From positions 4,092,001-4,156,000 of the forward strand of contig NZ_JAGGMQ010000001.1 of NCBI RefSeq assembly GCF_017875465.1: DNA of 64,000 nucleotides, written 5' to 3'. The number at the start of each line of letters is the position of its first letter. Position 1 is the first letter of the stretch. The stretch comes from Winslowiella toletana (lineage in GTDB: Bacteria; Pseudomonadota; Gammaproteobacteria; Enterobacterales; Enterobacteriaceae). This document shows, piece by piece, positions 1-8,505 of the stretch. The notes beneath the pieces were generated by a model. The model ran no database searches, had not been told where the DNA came from, and was given only the letters and a program-made list of their open reading frames with translations. The position numbers and the translations under genes are program-made.

Positions 1-486
1 GCGCTCGGCATGTTGCTGATGCAGGTGTTCTCGGTCGAGCTGGGCTGGTTGCCGACCATTGGCGCCGATAGCTGGAAACACTATATTTTACCCTCTATCA
101 CCCTTGGCGCGGCGGTAGCGGCGGTGATGGCACGCTTTACCCGCGCCTCCTTTGTTGAGGTGATGCAGGAAGATTATATGCGTACCGCGCGCGCCAAAGG
201 GGTCAGTGAAACGCTGGTGGTGGTCAAACATGGCCTGCGCAATGCGATGATCCCGGTGGTCACCATGATGGGCCTGCAGTTCGGCTTTCTGCTCGGCGGT
301 TCGATTGTGGTTGAAGTGGTATTTAACTGGCCGGGTCTTGGGCGCCTGCTGGTGGATTCGGTGGCGATGCGTGACTATCCGGTGATTCAGGCAGAAGTGC
401 TGCTGTTTTCGCTGGAGTTTATTCTGATCAATTTGATCGTCGATATGTTGTATGCCGCAATCAATCCGGCTATTCGCTACAAATAA
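1..486 (+). CDS. gsiC: Glutathione ABC transporter permease GsiC (3' part)
   Basis: Inner-membrane permease that with GsiD forms the channel of the GsiABCD glutathione importer. The reading frame is open from base 1, so the N-terminal half lies outside the window; 161 codons and a TAA stop are visible. The C-terminal BPD_transp_1 domain is intact, with the EAA-loop segment ([14 protein letters not shown]) that contacts the ATPase, and the sequence ends in [10 protein letters not shown]. It is near-identical to what I know of E. coli GsiC. GsiD follows after 9 bases, so the two are co-transcribed. Confidence 0.93.
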   Translation, partial: ALGMLLMQVFSVELGWLPTIGADSWKHYILPSITLGAAVAAVMARFTRASFVEVMQEDYMRTARAKGVSETLVVVKHGLRNAMIPVVTMMGLQFGFLLGGSIVVEVVFNWPGLGRLLVDSVAMRDYPVIQAEVLLFSLEFILINLIVDMLYAAINPAIRYK

Positions 487-495
487 GGAATCGCA

Positions 496-1401
496 ATGAA
501 AAACTGGCGACGTGAAGCGGCGCTTAAGGCGATGCCAGCACTACAGGCCAATCGCGTACGCACGCCGTGGCGGGAGTTCTGGCGGCGTTTTCGCCGTCAG
601 CATGTGGCGATGATTGCCGGGCTGTTTGTTCTGCTGTTACTGATACTGGCGTTTGTCGCGCCGTGGATTGCTCCGTTTGATGCGGAAAACTATTTTGATT
701 ACGACCGGCTGAATGAAGGGCCGTCGATGATGCACTGGCTGGGGGTTGATTCGCTGGGGCGTGATATTTTCAGCCGGGTGCTGGTCGGCACGCGCATTTC
801 GCTGATTGCCGGTTTCTTCTCGGTGGCGATTGGCGCGCTTATTGGCACGCTGCTCGGCTTGCTGGCTGGTTATTATGAAGGCTGGTGGGACCGGATAATT
901 ATGCGCATCTGCGACGTGCTGTTTGCCTTTCCTGGCATTCTGCTGGCGATTGCGGTGGTAGCGATTATGGGCAGCGGTATGTCCAACGTGATTGTCGCGG
1001 TGGCGATCTTCAGTATTCCTGCCTTTGCCCGCCTGGTGCGTGGTAATACGCTGGTGCTGAAGCACCAGACCTTTATTGAATCGGCGCGCAGTATTGGCGC
1101 ATCCGATATCACCATTATTCTGCGGCATATCCTGCCGGGCACCGTGTCGTCGATTGTGGTCTATTTCACCATGCGAATCGGCACCTCAATTATTACCGCC
1201 GCCAGCCTCTCGTTCCTTGGTCTGGGCGCGCAACCGCCGACGCCGGAGTGGGGGGCGATGCTGAATGAAGCGCGCGCCGATATGGTGATGGCGCCGCATG
1301 TGGCGATTTTCCCCAGTCTGGCGATTTTCCTGACGGTACTGGCGTTTAATTTGTTAGGCGATGGCTTGCGCGATGCACTGGACCCAAAATTAAAAACCTG
1401 A
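496..1401 (+). CDS. gsiD: Glutathione ABC transporter permease GsiD
   Basis: Second inner-membrane permease of the GsiABCD glutathione importer, in the DppC/OppC family. At 301 residues it is close to the E. coli length of about 303. Residues 1-35 are a basic cytoplasmic arm, residue 36 onward begins the first membrane span, and the BPD_transp_1 domain fills roughly residues 100-300. The ATPase-coupling EAA motif is seen as [10 protein letters not shown] near residue 195. The ATG at 496 is preceded by an AAGGA ribosome site. It is probably the last gene of the gsi operon, because the next gene starts 48 bases later and belongs to an unrelated family. Confidence 0.94.
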   Translation: MKNWRREAALKAMPALQANRVRTPWREFWRRFRRQHVAMIAGLFVLLLLILAFVAPWIAPFDAENYFDYDRLNEGPSMMHWLGVDSLGRDIFSRVLVGTRISLIAGFFSVAIGALIGTLLGLLAGYYEGWWDRIIMRICDVLFAFPGILLAIAVVAIMGSGMSNVIVAVAIFSIPAFARLVRGNTLVLKHQTFIESARSIGASDITIILRHILPGTVSSIVVYFTMRIGTSIITAASLSFLGLGAQPPTPEWGAMLNEARADMVMAPHVAIFPSLAIFLTVLAFNLLGDGLRDALDPKLKT

Positions 1402-1449
1402 TGCCTCTGCTGCTGTGCCAGGCTTGTTATTTTCCGTCGGGAGCAGGCC

Positions 1450-1899
1450 ATGAAGGAATTTGATTACCAGCAGGATTTTAAACGTATCGATTTTCGTCAG
1501 CACCCCGAACGCTACCAGGTGGGACGGGGTGAGCAGGGGGTGCTGATGGTGGAACCCTACAAAAGCGAAATTTTGCCGCACTGGCGCTTTAAAACTGCCG
1601 CAGTTGCAGAAATCTCGGCAAACAAAATAATGCAGCTGTATGAAGCGTATCGCGCGCAGGATGATTTTGTCGGCATGGATATGGCGCGTAAATTTATTCA
1701 GATGGGCTATACCCGCGCCCGCCGCTACGCCAACCATAAAGGTGGCCGCAAATACGATGCGGATCGTCAGGTTTTGCCTTATCAGCTTAATGAAGAGAAA
1801 GCCCGCGCGGCGGCGATTTTTAAAGCCCACTGGGACCAGATTCGCGCCGATAATGACTATTTAACGCGTAAAAAACAGCATCAGGCCCGCTATGGCTAA
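1450..1899 (+). CDS. DUF4385 family protein
   Basis: A 149-residue soluble protein of unknown function. I recognise the DUF4385 pattern: FRQHPERYQVGRGEQGVL near the N-terminus, then KSEILPHWRFKT, then GMDMARKFIQMGYTRARRYANHKGG around residues 77-101. There is no signal peptide or membrane span and it is rich in basic and aromatic residues. The start has a GGGAG ribosome site 7 bases upstream. It lies 48 bases after gsiD and may be read through from that operon, but nothing links it to glutathione transport. No function is assigned. Confidence 0.8.
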   Translation: MKEFDYQQDFKRIDFRQHPERYQVGRGEQGVLMVEPYKSEILPHWRFKTAAVAEISANKIMQLYEAYRAQDDFVGMDMARKFIQMGYTRARRYANHKGGRKYDADRQVLPYQLNEEKARAAAIFKAHWDQIRADNDYLTRKKQHQARYG

Positions 1900-2187
1900 G
1901 GGCCGTTAATCCGTTTTACCCACTTCAGGTTCCGTCACGCCAATATCCCTTGATCCAATACTGCTGTGCGCAGCGGTTAGTTAGCATGAAAATTATGTGA
2001 GAGTTATCACTTTTTGCTCACCCTGAGATGGATGTCAGAAACAATATCAGCCATTATCACTGAATAAATAATCTTTAGTGAATATATATTCAGGTGGCAC
2101 TGACAGATGGTCAGCCGATTTTTCGATCATCTTTCGTTGCAACCATATTCTTCAATGATAACAGGCTGATCTGGAGAACATCTCACT

Positions 2188-3180
2188 ATGAGTACCTACA
2201 ATTATCCCAAGTTCGGTGCCGGTTTATGGCACTTCGCCAACTATATCGATCGTTATGCAGTTGATGGTTATGGTCCGGCGCTCAGCACTATCGATCAGAT
2301 TATGCAGGCGAAACAGGTGGAAGATTTATCCTATGTCGATTTGCCTTATCCGTTTACGCCGGGCGTCAGCCTCAGCGAAGTCAAAGACGCGCTGCAACAG
2401 GCCGGATTAAAGGCCATCGGCATCACCCCGGAAATCTATCTGCGTAAATTCTCGCGCGGCGCTTTTACCAATCCGGATCCGCGTGCGCGCGCCGAGGCGT
2501 TTGCCTTAATGAATGAAGCGGCTACCGTGGTGCGCGAAGTCGGGGCGAATTATGTGAAAGTCTGGCCGGGTCAGGATGGCTGGGACTATCCGTTCCAGGT
2601 TGACCATAAGAATTTATGGAAACTGGCGGTCGATGGCATGCGCGATCTGGCTGGCGCTAATCCGGATGTGAAATTTGCCATTGAATATAAACCGCGTGAA
2701 CCACGGGTTAAAATGACCTGGGATTCTGCCGCGCGCACCTTACTGGGTATTGATGATATTGGCCTCGATAACGTCGGGGTCCTGCTCGACTTTGGTCATG
2801 CGCTGTTTGCCGGTGAATCGCCAGCGGACTCCGCACAGCTGATTATCGATCGCGGTCGTCTGTTCGGCATGGATGTTAACGATAATCTGCGCGGCTGGGA
2901 TGATGACCTGGTCGTCGGTACGGTGCATATGACGGAAATTTTTGAATTCTTCTATGTGCTGAAAATCAATAACTGGGATGGCGTCTGGCAGCTGGATCAG
3001 TTTCCGTTCCGTGAAGACCATATTGACGCCGCGAATTTATCGATTCGCTTTCTGAAGCATATTTATCGCGCGCTGGATAAACTGGATATTGCTGCGTTGC
3101 AGGCTGCGCAGGCGGAACAAAATCCGCTGGCAGCGCAACGTATTGTGCAGAATGCATTACTGACTTCAATTCAGGAGTAG
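2188..3180 (+). CDS. Sugar phosphate isomerase/epimerase-like TIM barrel protein
   Basis: A 330-residue cytoplasmic protein with the layout of xylose isomerase-like TIM barrels (AP_endonuc_2 fold). Probable divalent-metal ligands at strand ends are Glu166 (FAIEYKPRE), Asp201 and His204 (VLLDFGHAL) and Glu250 (VHMTEIFEF). Such enzymes isomerise or epimerise ketoses or inositol derivatives; the substrate here cannot be read from sequence. A GGAG ribosome site precedes the ATG. It is monocistronic: 288 bases separate it from the previous gene and a strong hairpin at 3193-3221 follows. No sugar transporter or kinase adjoins it, so the pathway is unknown. It is absent from the K-12 version of this region as I remember it. 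Confidence 0.75.
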   Translation: MSTYNYPKFGAGLWHFANYIDRYAVDGYGPALSTIDQIMQAKQVEDLSYVDLPYPFTPGVSLSEVKDALQQAGLKAIGITPEIYLRKFSRGAFTNPDPRARAEAFALMNEAATVVREVGANYVKVWPGQDGWDYPFQVDHKNLWKLAVDGMRDLAGANPDVKFAIEYKPREPRVKMTWDSAARTLLGIDDIGLDNVGVLLDFGHALFAGESPADSAQLIIDRGRLFGMDVNDNLRGWDDDLVVGTVHMTEIFEFFYVLKINNWDGVWQLDQFPFREDHIDAANLSIRFLKHIYRALDKLDIAALQAAQAEQNPLAAQRIVQNALLTSIQE

Positions 3181-3192
3181 ATTGCGGTTATT

Positions 3193-3221
3193 TATCCTTC
3201 GCCCTGGAGGGGCGAAGGATA
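3193..3221. terminator. Hairpin between convergent genes
   Basis: Perfect 11-base stem TATCCTTCGCC / GGCGAAGGATA with a 7-base loop, 13 bases after the TIM-barrel stop codon. There is no strong T-run, so it may end transcription only partly or protect the 3' end of the RNA. Confidence 0.55.
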
Positions 3222-3350
3222 TCAATATGTTTTAGCGTGAATCTGCATCGGGATTGATATCATATTTCCAGCGCAGCGTTAAATTGCAGCTTACCGCGAG
3301 TCATCGCGCCATAAAAAAAAGGATCTACATTTTTTTCTGGCATTTACGCT

Positions 3351-4088
3351 TTAACGCATAAACTCATGATATATCACCGGGCACAACTCTTGATATGTTT
3401 TTCCGGCATCAAGTTTTTTTTGTAACGCAGAACTATCAGGTTCAAACCGAAAGAATGTTGTCTTAATGCCCAGTTTTATTGCTGCTTCTGCTTCGTCATA
3501 TGCAATCTTTCCACCTCCCCAGACTTGTACTTCTCCATCATACTTGAGTACAGGATAAAGCATATAATAATGTATATTATTACCATCAACTTTTTTAGTC
3601 TCCCAAGTATTATCAGGATCAGGAACCCTGATAATGCTGACATCATTTTTAGCCAGATCGTTTTCGGGGGCCACTTCAGAAACAATGCCAATAAGTTTTA
3701 TTTTTTCCTTAAGCGAGGCATATTCATTAACAACATCATAGACAACACCGATGCCTGCACTGGTTCCGCCACATACTAAAACTATCTGTTTATCCGCATG
3801 AGCAGCCAGGCAGCTATCCAGCTCAGATTTTAATGCTTCTTTTAATTTTTCCAGGTCTTTGTAGCCCAGGCCGGAATAACCTAGAAAGGTAATGCAATGG
3901 AAGCCCTGGTGTTGTTCTGCATCCCCCACAAACAGTTTATCGATTTTATCGGTTGTTGGGTCTGAAGCAGGTAGCATGCGGTGAAGAATTGTTGATGTGT
4001 TTTCATTGTAAATCTTAGCATATTCAGATGATACTCCTTTAGAGAGTTCTGAGTTGTTGATGATGATATTTGAATTTATAGCGTCCAT
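3351..4088 (-). CDS. SLOG/LOG-like Rossmann-fold protein, AT-rich orphan
   Basis: A 245-residue protein that I do not recognise as a named family. Two glycine-rich segments recall the SLOG/LOG (lysine decarboxylase-like) nucleotide-binding fold: CGGTSAGIG at residues 106-114 after a hydrophobic strand, and VWGGGKIAYDEAE at 189-201, resembling the PGGxGTxxE loop of that fold. The N-terminal 60 residues look variable. No signal peptide or membrane span is present. The ATG has a strong AAGGAG site 8 bases upstream. Base composition is clearly lower in GC than its neighbours (about 25% GC in 3541-3600), suggesting recent transfer. It stands alone, transcribed opposite to both neighbours. The SLOG assignment is inference; other Rossmann-like families remain possible. 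Confidence 0.6.
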   Translation of the reverse strand: MDAINSNIIINNSELSKGVSSEYAKIYNENTSTILHRMLPASDPTTDKIDKLFVGDAEQHQGFHCITFLGYSGLGYKDLEKLKEALKSELDSCLAAHADKQIVLVCGGTSAGIGVVYDVVNEYASLKEKIKLIGIVSEVAPENDLAKNDVSIIRVPDPDNTWETKKVDGNNIHYYMLYPVLKYDGEVQVWGGGKIAYDEAEAAIKLGIKTTFFRFEPDSSALQKKLDAGKTYQELCPVIYHEFMR

Positions 4089-4166
4089 ATGGGTGACTCC
4101 TTTCGGTTTTAATAAGCCTGATAGAGAAGGTAAATAATGCCACCATTAATGAATTCTAAAATACGC

Positions 4167-4364
4167 TTAAAACAGAGTGTGGTACCAGTTAATACTCTGC
4201 CCCGACTGGTGAGGCCGGAGCGTAAAATCAGCACAGGCACGCATATTCCCGTACGGTATTATTTTGGCGCTTGAATTATCCAGTAATAAAACACTTAACC
4301 TTCCCAGATTTTCTGTCGCGCTACAGCGCAAAAGCGTTCCTGCTAACTGGTTAATTTCCGCCAT
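4167..4364 (-). CDS. Possible small ORF, doubtful
   Basis: A 65-codon ORF in the 341-base gap between the AT-rich gene and the lipoprotein gene. An AGGA element lies only 3 bases before its ATG, which is too close for a good ribosome site. The predicted peptide shows no signal sequence, membrane span or motif I recognise. It could be chance or a decayed gene. Apart from this ORF I see only the promoters expected for the two divergent flanking genes. Confidence 0.2.
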   Translation of the reverse strand: MAEINQLAGTLLRCSATENLGRLSVLLLDNSSAKIIPYGNMRACADFTLRPHQSGQSINWYHTLF

Positions 4365-4429
4365 GTTTCCTATGCTAAAAGCGTTACGGACTGCCCCTCA
4401 AATGCTCGTTGATCACTAAGGAAACTGAT

Positions 4430-5098
4430 ATGTCCATTCGCTGCAAATTGCTTCTGGCAAGTGTTGTGGTTGTAAGTGTGGCTCTTTCTGGTTGTACCTC
4501 AAAAGTAGCCGATAGTACCCATTATTCCGGTTTTCTCCCCGACTACAGCAAGCTGCGACCAGAGCAGTCAGCCAGCGGCAATCAGACCCTGCGCTGGGTT
4601 TCACCGGATTACAAATCGTCTGACTATCGCGGTATTGTCTATCCCCCGGTGATCTACTATCCCCGTGCATCGCCCAATGCGCGTGTCAGTCAGCAGACGC
4701 TGGATCAAATCAGAACCTATACCGACCAGCAAATGAAGGCCGCGGTGGCCAAACGTAAACCGCTGGTTACTCAGCCTGGCCCTGGCGTATTAGTGATGAA
4801 AACCGCGATTACGGCGGTCTCAGCGGAAAATCAGGGCGTACAGTTCTATGAAGTGGTGCCGGTGGCGGCAGTCATTGCCGGAACCATGGCCGCTTCGGGC
4901 CATCGTACGCAAGAGAGTGCCCTGTTTCTTGAGGTACAGCTGATTGACTCCCAGACCGGAAAACCAGTGATTGAAGTGGTGCGTAAAGGTATTGGCAAAA
5001 ACGTCGCCAACAGCAATGCGCCAATTAACTTTGACGATCTGAAAACGCCGATCAACCTGATGGTTGAAGATACGGTTAATTTTAGTGCCACGCCCTGA
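4430..5098 (+). CDS. DUF3313 family lipoprotein
   Basis: A 222-residue envelope lipoprotein. The signal peptide MSIRCKLLLASVVVVSVALS ends in a lipobox SGC, and the acylated Cys is near residue 22. The body matches DUF3313: early SGFLPDYSKL, then a hydrophobic VPVAAVIAGTMAASG segment near residue 155 and a predicted beta-rich C-terminal part. Outer-membrane attachment is likely because Thr and Ser follow the Cys, with no Asp at position +2. The ATG at 4430 was chosen over an upstream TTG because TAAGGA lies just before it and the signal peptide starts here. The family has no assigned function. It is followed by yliI after 79 bases, and co-transcription is possible. Confidence 0.8.
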   Translation: MSIRCKLLLASVVVVSVALSGCTSKVADSTHYSGFLPDYSKLRPEQSASGNQTLRWVSPDYKSSDYRGIVYPPVIYYPRASPNARVSQQTLDQIRTYTDQQMKAAVAKRKPLVTQPGPGVLVMKTAITAVSAENQGVQFYEVVPVAAVIAGTMAASGHRTQESALFLEVQLIDSQTGKPVIEVVRKGIGKNVANSNAPINFDDLKTPINLMVEDTVNFSATP

Positions 5099-5177
5099 TT
5101 AAATTTTTGTAAACAGGCGTCCGGTCAGACCCGCCTGGCGCTATGTTTATAGCTGCACTTAATTATCGGGGGATTCT

Positions 5178-6287
5178 ATGTCACGCCTGTTATCGACGCT
5201 GCTTGTCAGCCTGTCACTGCTTAGTTCCGCGCCGCTGCTGGCTGCCGGGGTCAAGGTTGAACAGCTCCAGGACGGACTGGAGCATCCCTGGTCGCTGGCT
5301 TTTCTGCCCGATAACCAGCATCTGCTGATCACTGAACGTTCTGGACAGCTGCGCCTGTGGAGCCAGCAGAACGGTTTATCGCCGCCGATTAGTGGTGTGC
5401 CAGAAGTATGGGCGCAGAGGCAGGGCGGGCTGCTTGATGTGGTTCTGGCGCCGGATTTTGCCCACAGTCGTCGCGTCTGGTTAAGCTATACCGAGGGCGG
5501 TGAGCAGGGTACAGGCGGCGCTTCGGTGGGTTACGGTGTATTAAGCGCCGATAATCGCCAGTTGCAGAACTTTAAAAAGGTGCTGGGTCAGCAACCGCTC
5601 TCCGGCGGCGCTAACCTTGGCACGCGCATGGCATTTGATGCCGACGGCTATCTGTATATCGTCTTTGGCGACAACTTTAACAGTTCCACTGCACAGGATC
5701 TGAATAAGCTGCAGGGTAAAATTGTGCGGCTGACGGCGGATGGCGCTATCCCGCCAGATAATCCGTTTGTCGGCCAGCCGAACGTCCGCGCCGAGATCTG
5801 GGCCTCGGGCTTACGTAATCCGCAAGGAGTGGCGCTTAATCCCTGGACTCAGCAGATCTGGGAAAGCGAACATGGCCCGCGCGGTGGGGATGAAGTGAAT
5901 ATTATTGCGAAGGGTAAAAACTACGGCTGGCCGCTGGCCACCTGGGGCATTGACTACAGTGGCGCGAAAGTGCCGGAGTCCAAAGGCAGTAAGGTGGCAG
6001 GCACTGAGCAACCGGCGTTTTACTGGAAAGTATCACCTGCGATTAGCGGTATGGCGTTTTATAACCACGCCCGTTTTCCGCAGTGGCAGAACGCGCTATT
6101 TATCGGCGCACTAAAACAGCAGAGCCTGATCAGGCTGACGGTAAATGGTGACAAAGTGACTGAGCAGGAGCGACTGCTGGCAGACCGCAACGCGCGTATC
6201 CGTGATGTGCGCGCCGGGCCGGATGGCTATCTGTATGTGCTTACGGATGAAAGTAATGGCAAATTACTGAAGCTGGCTGCCGAATAG
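5178..6287 (+). CDS. yliI: Soluble PQQ-dependent aldose sugar dehydrogenase YliI
   Basis: Periplasmic six-bladed beta-propeller enzyme of the GSDH family that oxidises aldose sugars with PQQ. Length is 369 residues, against about 371 in E. coli. A signal peptide is visible (residues 1-23, ending LLAAG). Family segments are RQGGLLDVVLAPDF (81-94), GLRNPQG with the PQQ-contacting Arg, HGPRGGDEVN, and NYGWPLATWG. Oddity: where the E. coli sequence I remember reads GNHFGGR, this protein reads GANLGTR (144-150), so the general-base His of the family appears as Asn146. Whether it is catalytically active is therefore uncertain. It converges on the HAD gene, with a perfect hairpin between them. Confidence 0.88.
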   Translation: MSRLLSTLLVSLSLLSSAPLLAAGVKVEQLQDGLEHPWSLAFLPDNQHLLITERSGQLRLWSQQNGLSPPISGVPEVWAQRQGGLLDVVLAPDFAHSRRVWLSYTEGGEQGTGGASVGYGVLSADNRQLQNFKKVLGQQPLSGGANLGTRMAFDADGYLYIVFGDNFNSSTAQDLNKLQGKIVRLTADGAIPPDNPFVGQPNVRAEIWASGLRNPQGVALNPWTQQIWESEHGPRGGDEVNIIAKGKNYGWPLATWGIDYSGAKVPESKGSKVAGTEQPAFYWKVSPAISGMAFYNHARFPQWQNALFIGALKQQSLIRLTVNGDKVTEQERLLADRNARIRDVRAGPDGYLYVLTDESNGKLLKLAAE

Positions 6288-6294
6288 TTTCGGT

Positions 6295-6317
6295 GGTGGC
6301 CAGCGCAGCTGGCCACC
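6295..6317. terminator. Hairpin between yliI and the HAD gene
   Basis: Perfect 10-base stem GGTGGCCAGC / GCTGGCCACC with a 3-base loop, placed 7 bases after yliI and just beyond the opposing gene's end. It lacks a T-run and probably acts from both sides. Confidence 0.55.
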
Positions 6318-6324
6318 TGCACGC

Positions 6325-6981
6325 TTATCTCACCCAGCGACAAACTTCCCAGCCGCGCTTAAGTGCTTCCTGGTGCAGCCGCTCATCCGGGTTGATCACA
6401 TGCGCATGATCGGCATGTTCCAGCATTGGCATATCATTCATTGAGTCACTGTACGCCCAGGTGCATGCAAAAGCCTGGTCGGTTTGCAGCGCTTTCCAGT
6501 CGCTAAGACGGCTGACTTTGCCCTCTTTGTAGGTCATGGTGCCGTAGGTGGCGCCACTGTAGCGGTCATCAACAATTTCCACGCCAATCGCCAGCGCACC
6601 GTGCGCACCCAGCTGTTGAGCAATCGGCACTACCAGGTGTTCGCCGCTGGCGGAGATCACCATAACCGTATCACCGCGTTGCTGATGCCATGCCATGCGT
6701 TCGCGTGCTGAGGGATAAACGCGCGGCAGAATATCGCGCTGAATAAAGCGGCGTATCCAGCCGGAGACGGTAAGCGTCGCCATGCCGGTTAACGGCGCGA
6801 GGGTGGTGCTCATATACTCTTCCATCGACAGCGCACCCTGGTAGTACTGCGCCATTAATGCCCGCTCCTGTTCGATCAATGCTTCTGGCGCGAAGCCCTG
6901 GGATACCAGCCAGCGCAGCCACAGACCGGTGCTGTCTTCACAAATCAGGGTTTCATCAAGGTCGAAAAGGGCTAAATCCAT
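6325..6981 (-). CDS. HAD-IB family phosphatase (SerB/YfhB-like)
   Basis: A 218-residue cytoplasmic hydrolase of HAD subfamily IB. Motif I is DLDET with nucleophile Asp7, motif II is VISASGEH, the motif III lysine lies in YKEGK, and motif IV is SDSMNDMPML with the metal-binding Asp pair. The helical C1 cap lies between motifs I and II (about residues 15-85). Substrates of this subfamily are phosphomonoesters or phospholipid phosphates; which one cannot be told here. The internal ATG at 6981 was chosen because AGGAG precedes it and the motif I strand begins directly. An in-frame upstream ATG at 7119 would add 46 residues with no family similarity. It occupies about the place of gstB in K-12. 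Confidence 0.82.
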   Translation of the reverse strand: MDLALFDLDETLICEDSTGLWLRWLVSQGFAPEALIEQERALMAQYYQGALSMEEYMSTTLAPLTGMATLTVSGWIRRFIQRDILPRVYPSARERMAWHQQRGDTVMVISASGEHLVVPIAQQLGAHGALAIGVEIVDDRYSGATYGTMTYKEGKVSRLSDWKALQTDQAFACTWAYSDSMNDMPMLEHADHAHVINPDERLHQEALKRGWEVCRWVR

Positions 6982-7263
6982 GGTGGTTCTCCTGTGACAA
7001 ACTGAAATCAGGTTAGCGGATTTTTGTGACGGACTTAACTTTTCTGCGAAAAATCGGAATTTCACCCAGTTCTGCTGACGGCATTGCGAGGCAGAAAAAT
7101 CAGCGGCATGGGGCGGCAAAGCCCAGAATTATCTAATAAACTCTAAAAAACTTTACCCTCATACTGTTTTTTTTACCCAGCCAAAAGGTTAGCGTATTGG
7201 GTTAAGTGCTGTTTGATAACGCCTTGAAACCTTTATTTTTTATATGGATACTCTGGTCTCGCC

Positions 7264-8469
7264 ATGAATAAAACTCGCCTCTCTGTCAGTGTCCGGGCAC
7301 TGGCTGCCAGCACCACCTTACTCCTGGTGACCTCTTCCGCCGCCATCGCCGAAGAGGCCCCGGCAGCGCCGCAAATTGACGCCAAAGCCTGGGTTTTAAT
7401 GGATTTCGCCAGCGGCAAAGTGCTGGCCGAATCAAAAGCCGATGATCGTCTCGATCCCGCCAGCCTGACCAAAATGATGGCCAGCTATGTTACCGGGCAG
7501 GCGATTAAGTCGGGCAAAATCACTAACGACGATATGGTCACCGTGGGCAAAGACGCATGGGCCACTGGTAATCCGATTCTGCAAGGCTCGTCGCTGATGT
7601 TTCTGAAACCGGGCGACCGCATTCCGGTTTCTGAGCTGAATAAAGGTATTGTTATCCAGTCCGGTAACGATGCCAGCATTGCGCTGGCGGACTATGTCGC
7701 CGGCAGTCAGGACTCGTTTGTCGGCCTGATGAATAACTATGTTAAAGCGCTGGGCTTACAGAATACCCACTTTAAAACGGTTCATGGCCTCGACTCTGAA
7801 GGTCAGTATAGTACCGCGCGTGATATGGCGCTTATTGGTCAGGCGCTGATCCGCGATGTGCCGGAAGAGTACGCGCTGCATAAAGAAAAAGAGTTCACCT
7901 TCAATAATATCCGCCAGCATAACCGCAACCGTCTGTTATGGAGCAGCAACCTGAAGGTGGATGGCATTAAAACCGGCCACACTTCTGGCGCGGGCAATAA
8001 CCTGGTGGCCTCCGCTACGGAAGGGGATATGCGCCTGATTTCGGTAGTGCTGGGCGCGGCAACTGACGGCATTCGTTTTCGCGAAAGTGAAAAGTTACTG
8101 ACCTGGGGTTTCCGCTTTTATGAAACCGTGACGCCAATTAAAGCCAATACCGCCTTTTCCACCCAGCGTGTGTGGTTTGGCGACCGGCAGCAGGTTAATC
8201 TGGGTGTGGAAAAAGATGCGGCCATCACCATTCCGAAAGGGCAGATGAAGAACCTGAAGGCCAGCTTTACGCTGACGTCGCCGCAGTTGCAGGCGCCGTT
8301 AAAGAAATATCAGCCAGTAGGCACCATTGATTTCCAGCTAAACGGTAAGGTCATTGAGCAGCGGCCGCTGGTGGTGCTTGACGACGTGCCGGAGGGGGGC
8401 TTCTTTAGCCGCATCTGGGATTTTGTGATGATGAAGATTGATGGCTTATTTGGTAAGTGGTTCTCGTAA
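7264..8469 (+). CDS. dacC: D-alanyl-D-alanine carboxypeptidase DacC (PBP6)
   Basis: Periplasmic penicillin-binding protein that trims the terminal D-Ala from peptidoglycan pentapeptides. It has 401 residues: a signal peptide (1-29), then the peptidase S11 domain with SLTK (67-70, nucleophile Ser67), SGN (133-135) and KTG (236-238), then the PBP5_C beta domain. It ends in an amphipathic anchor helix ([20 protein letters not shown]) that holds it to the outer face of the inner membrane. The ribosome site before ATG 7264 is weak (no clear GGAG). It converges with sdaC. In E. coli dacC is induced by BolA in stationary phase; I cannot confirm a BolA site here. Confidence 0.93.
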   Translation: MNKTRLSVSVRALAASTTLLLVTSSAAIAEEAPAAPQIDAKAWVLMDFASGKVLAESKADDRLDPASLTKMMASYVTGQAIKSGKITNDDMVTVGKDAWATGNPILQGSSLMFLKPGDRIPVSELNKGIVIQSGNDASIALADYVAGSQDSFVGLMNNYVKALGLQNTHFKTVHGLDSEGQYSTARDMALIGQALIRDVPEEYALHKEKEFTFNNIRQHNRNRLLWSSNLKVDGIKTGHTSGAGNNLVASATEGDMRLISVVLGAATDGIRFRESEKLLTWGFRFYETVTPIKANTAFSTQRVWFGDRQQVNLGVEKDAAITIPKGQMKNLKASFTLTSPQLQAPLKKYQPVGTIDFQLNGKVIEQRPLVVLDDVPEGGFFSRIWDFVMMKIDGLFGKWFS

Positions 8470-8471
8470 TC

Positions 8472-8499
8472 AGCAGGGCGACGTTTTTGCCGCCCTGCT
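8472..8499. terminator. Bidirectional terminator dacC/sdaC
   Basis: 9-base stem AGCAGGGCG / CGCCCTGCT enclosing a T-rich loop, 3 bases after dacC and 7 bases beyond the sdaC stop. It is a GC-rich hairpin between two convergent genes. Confidence 0.6.
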
Positions 8500-8505
8500 T
8501 TGGTG

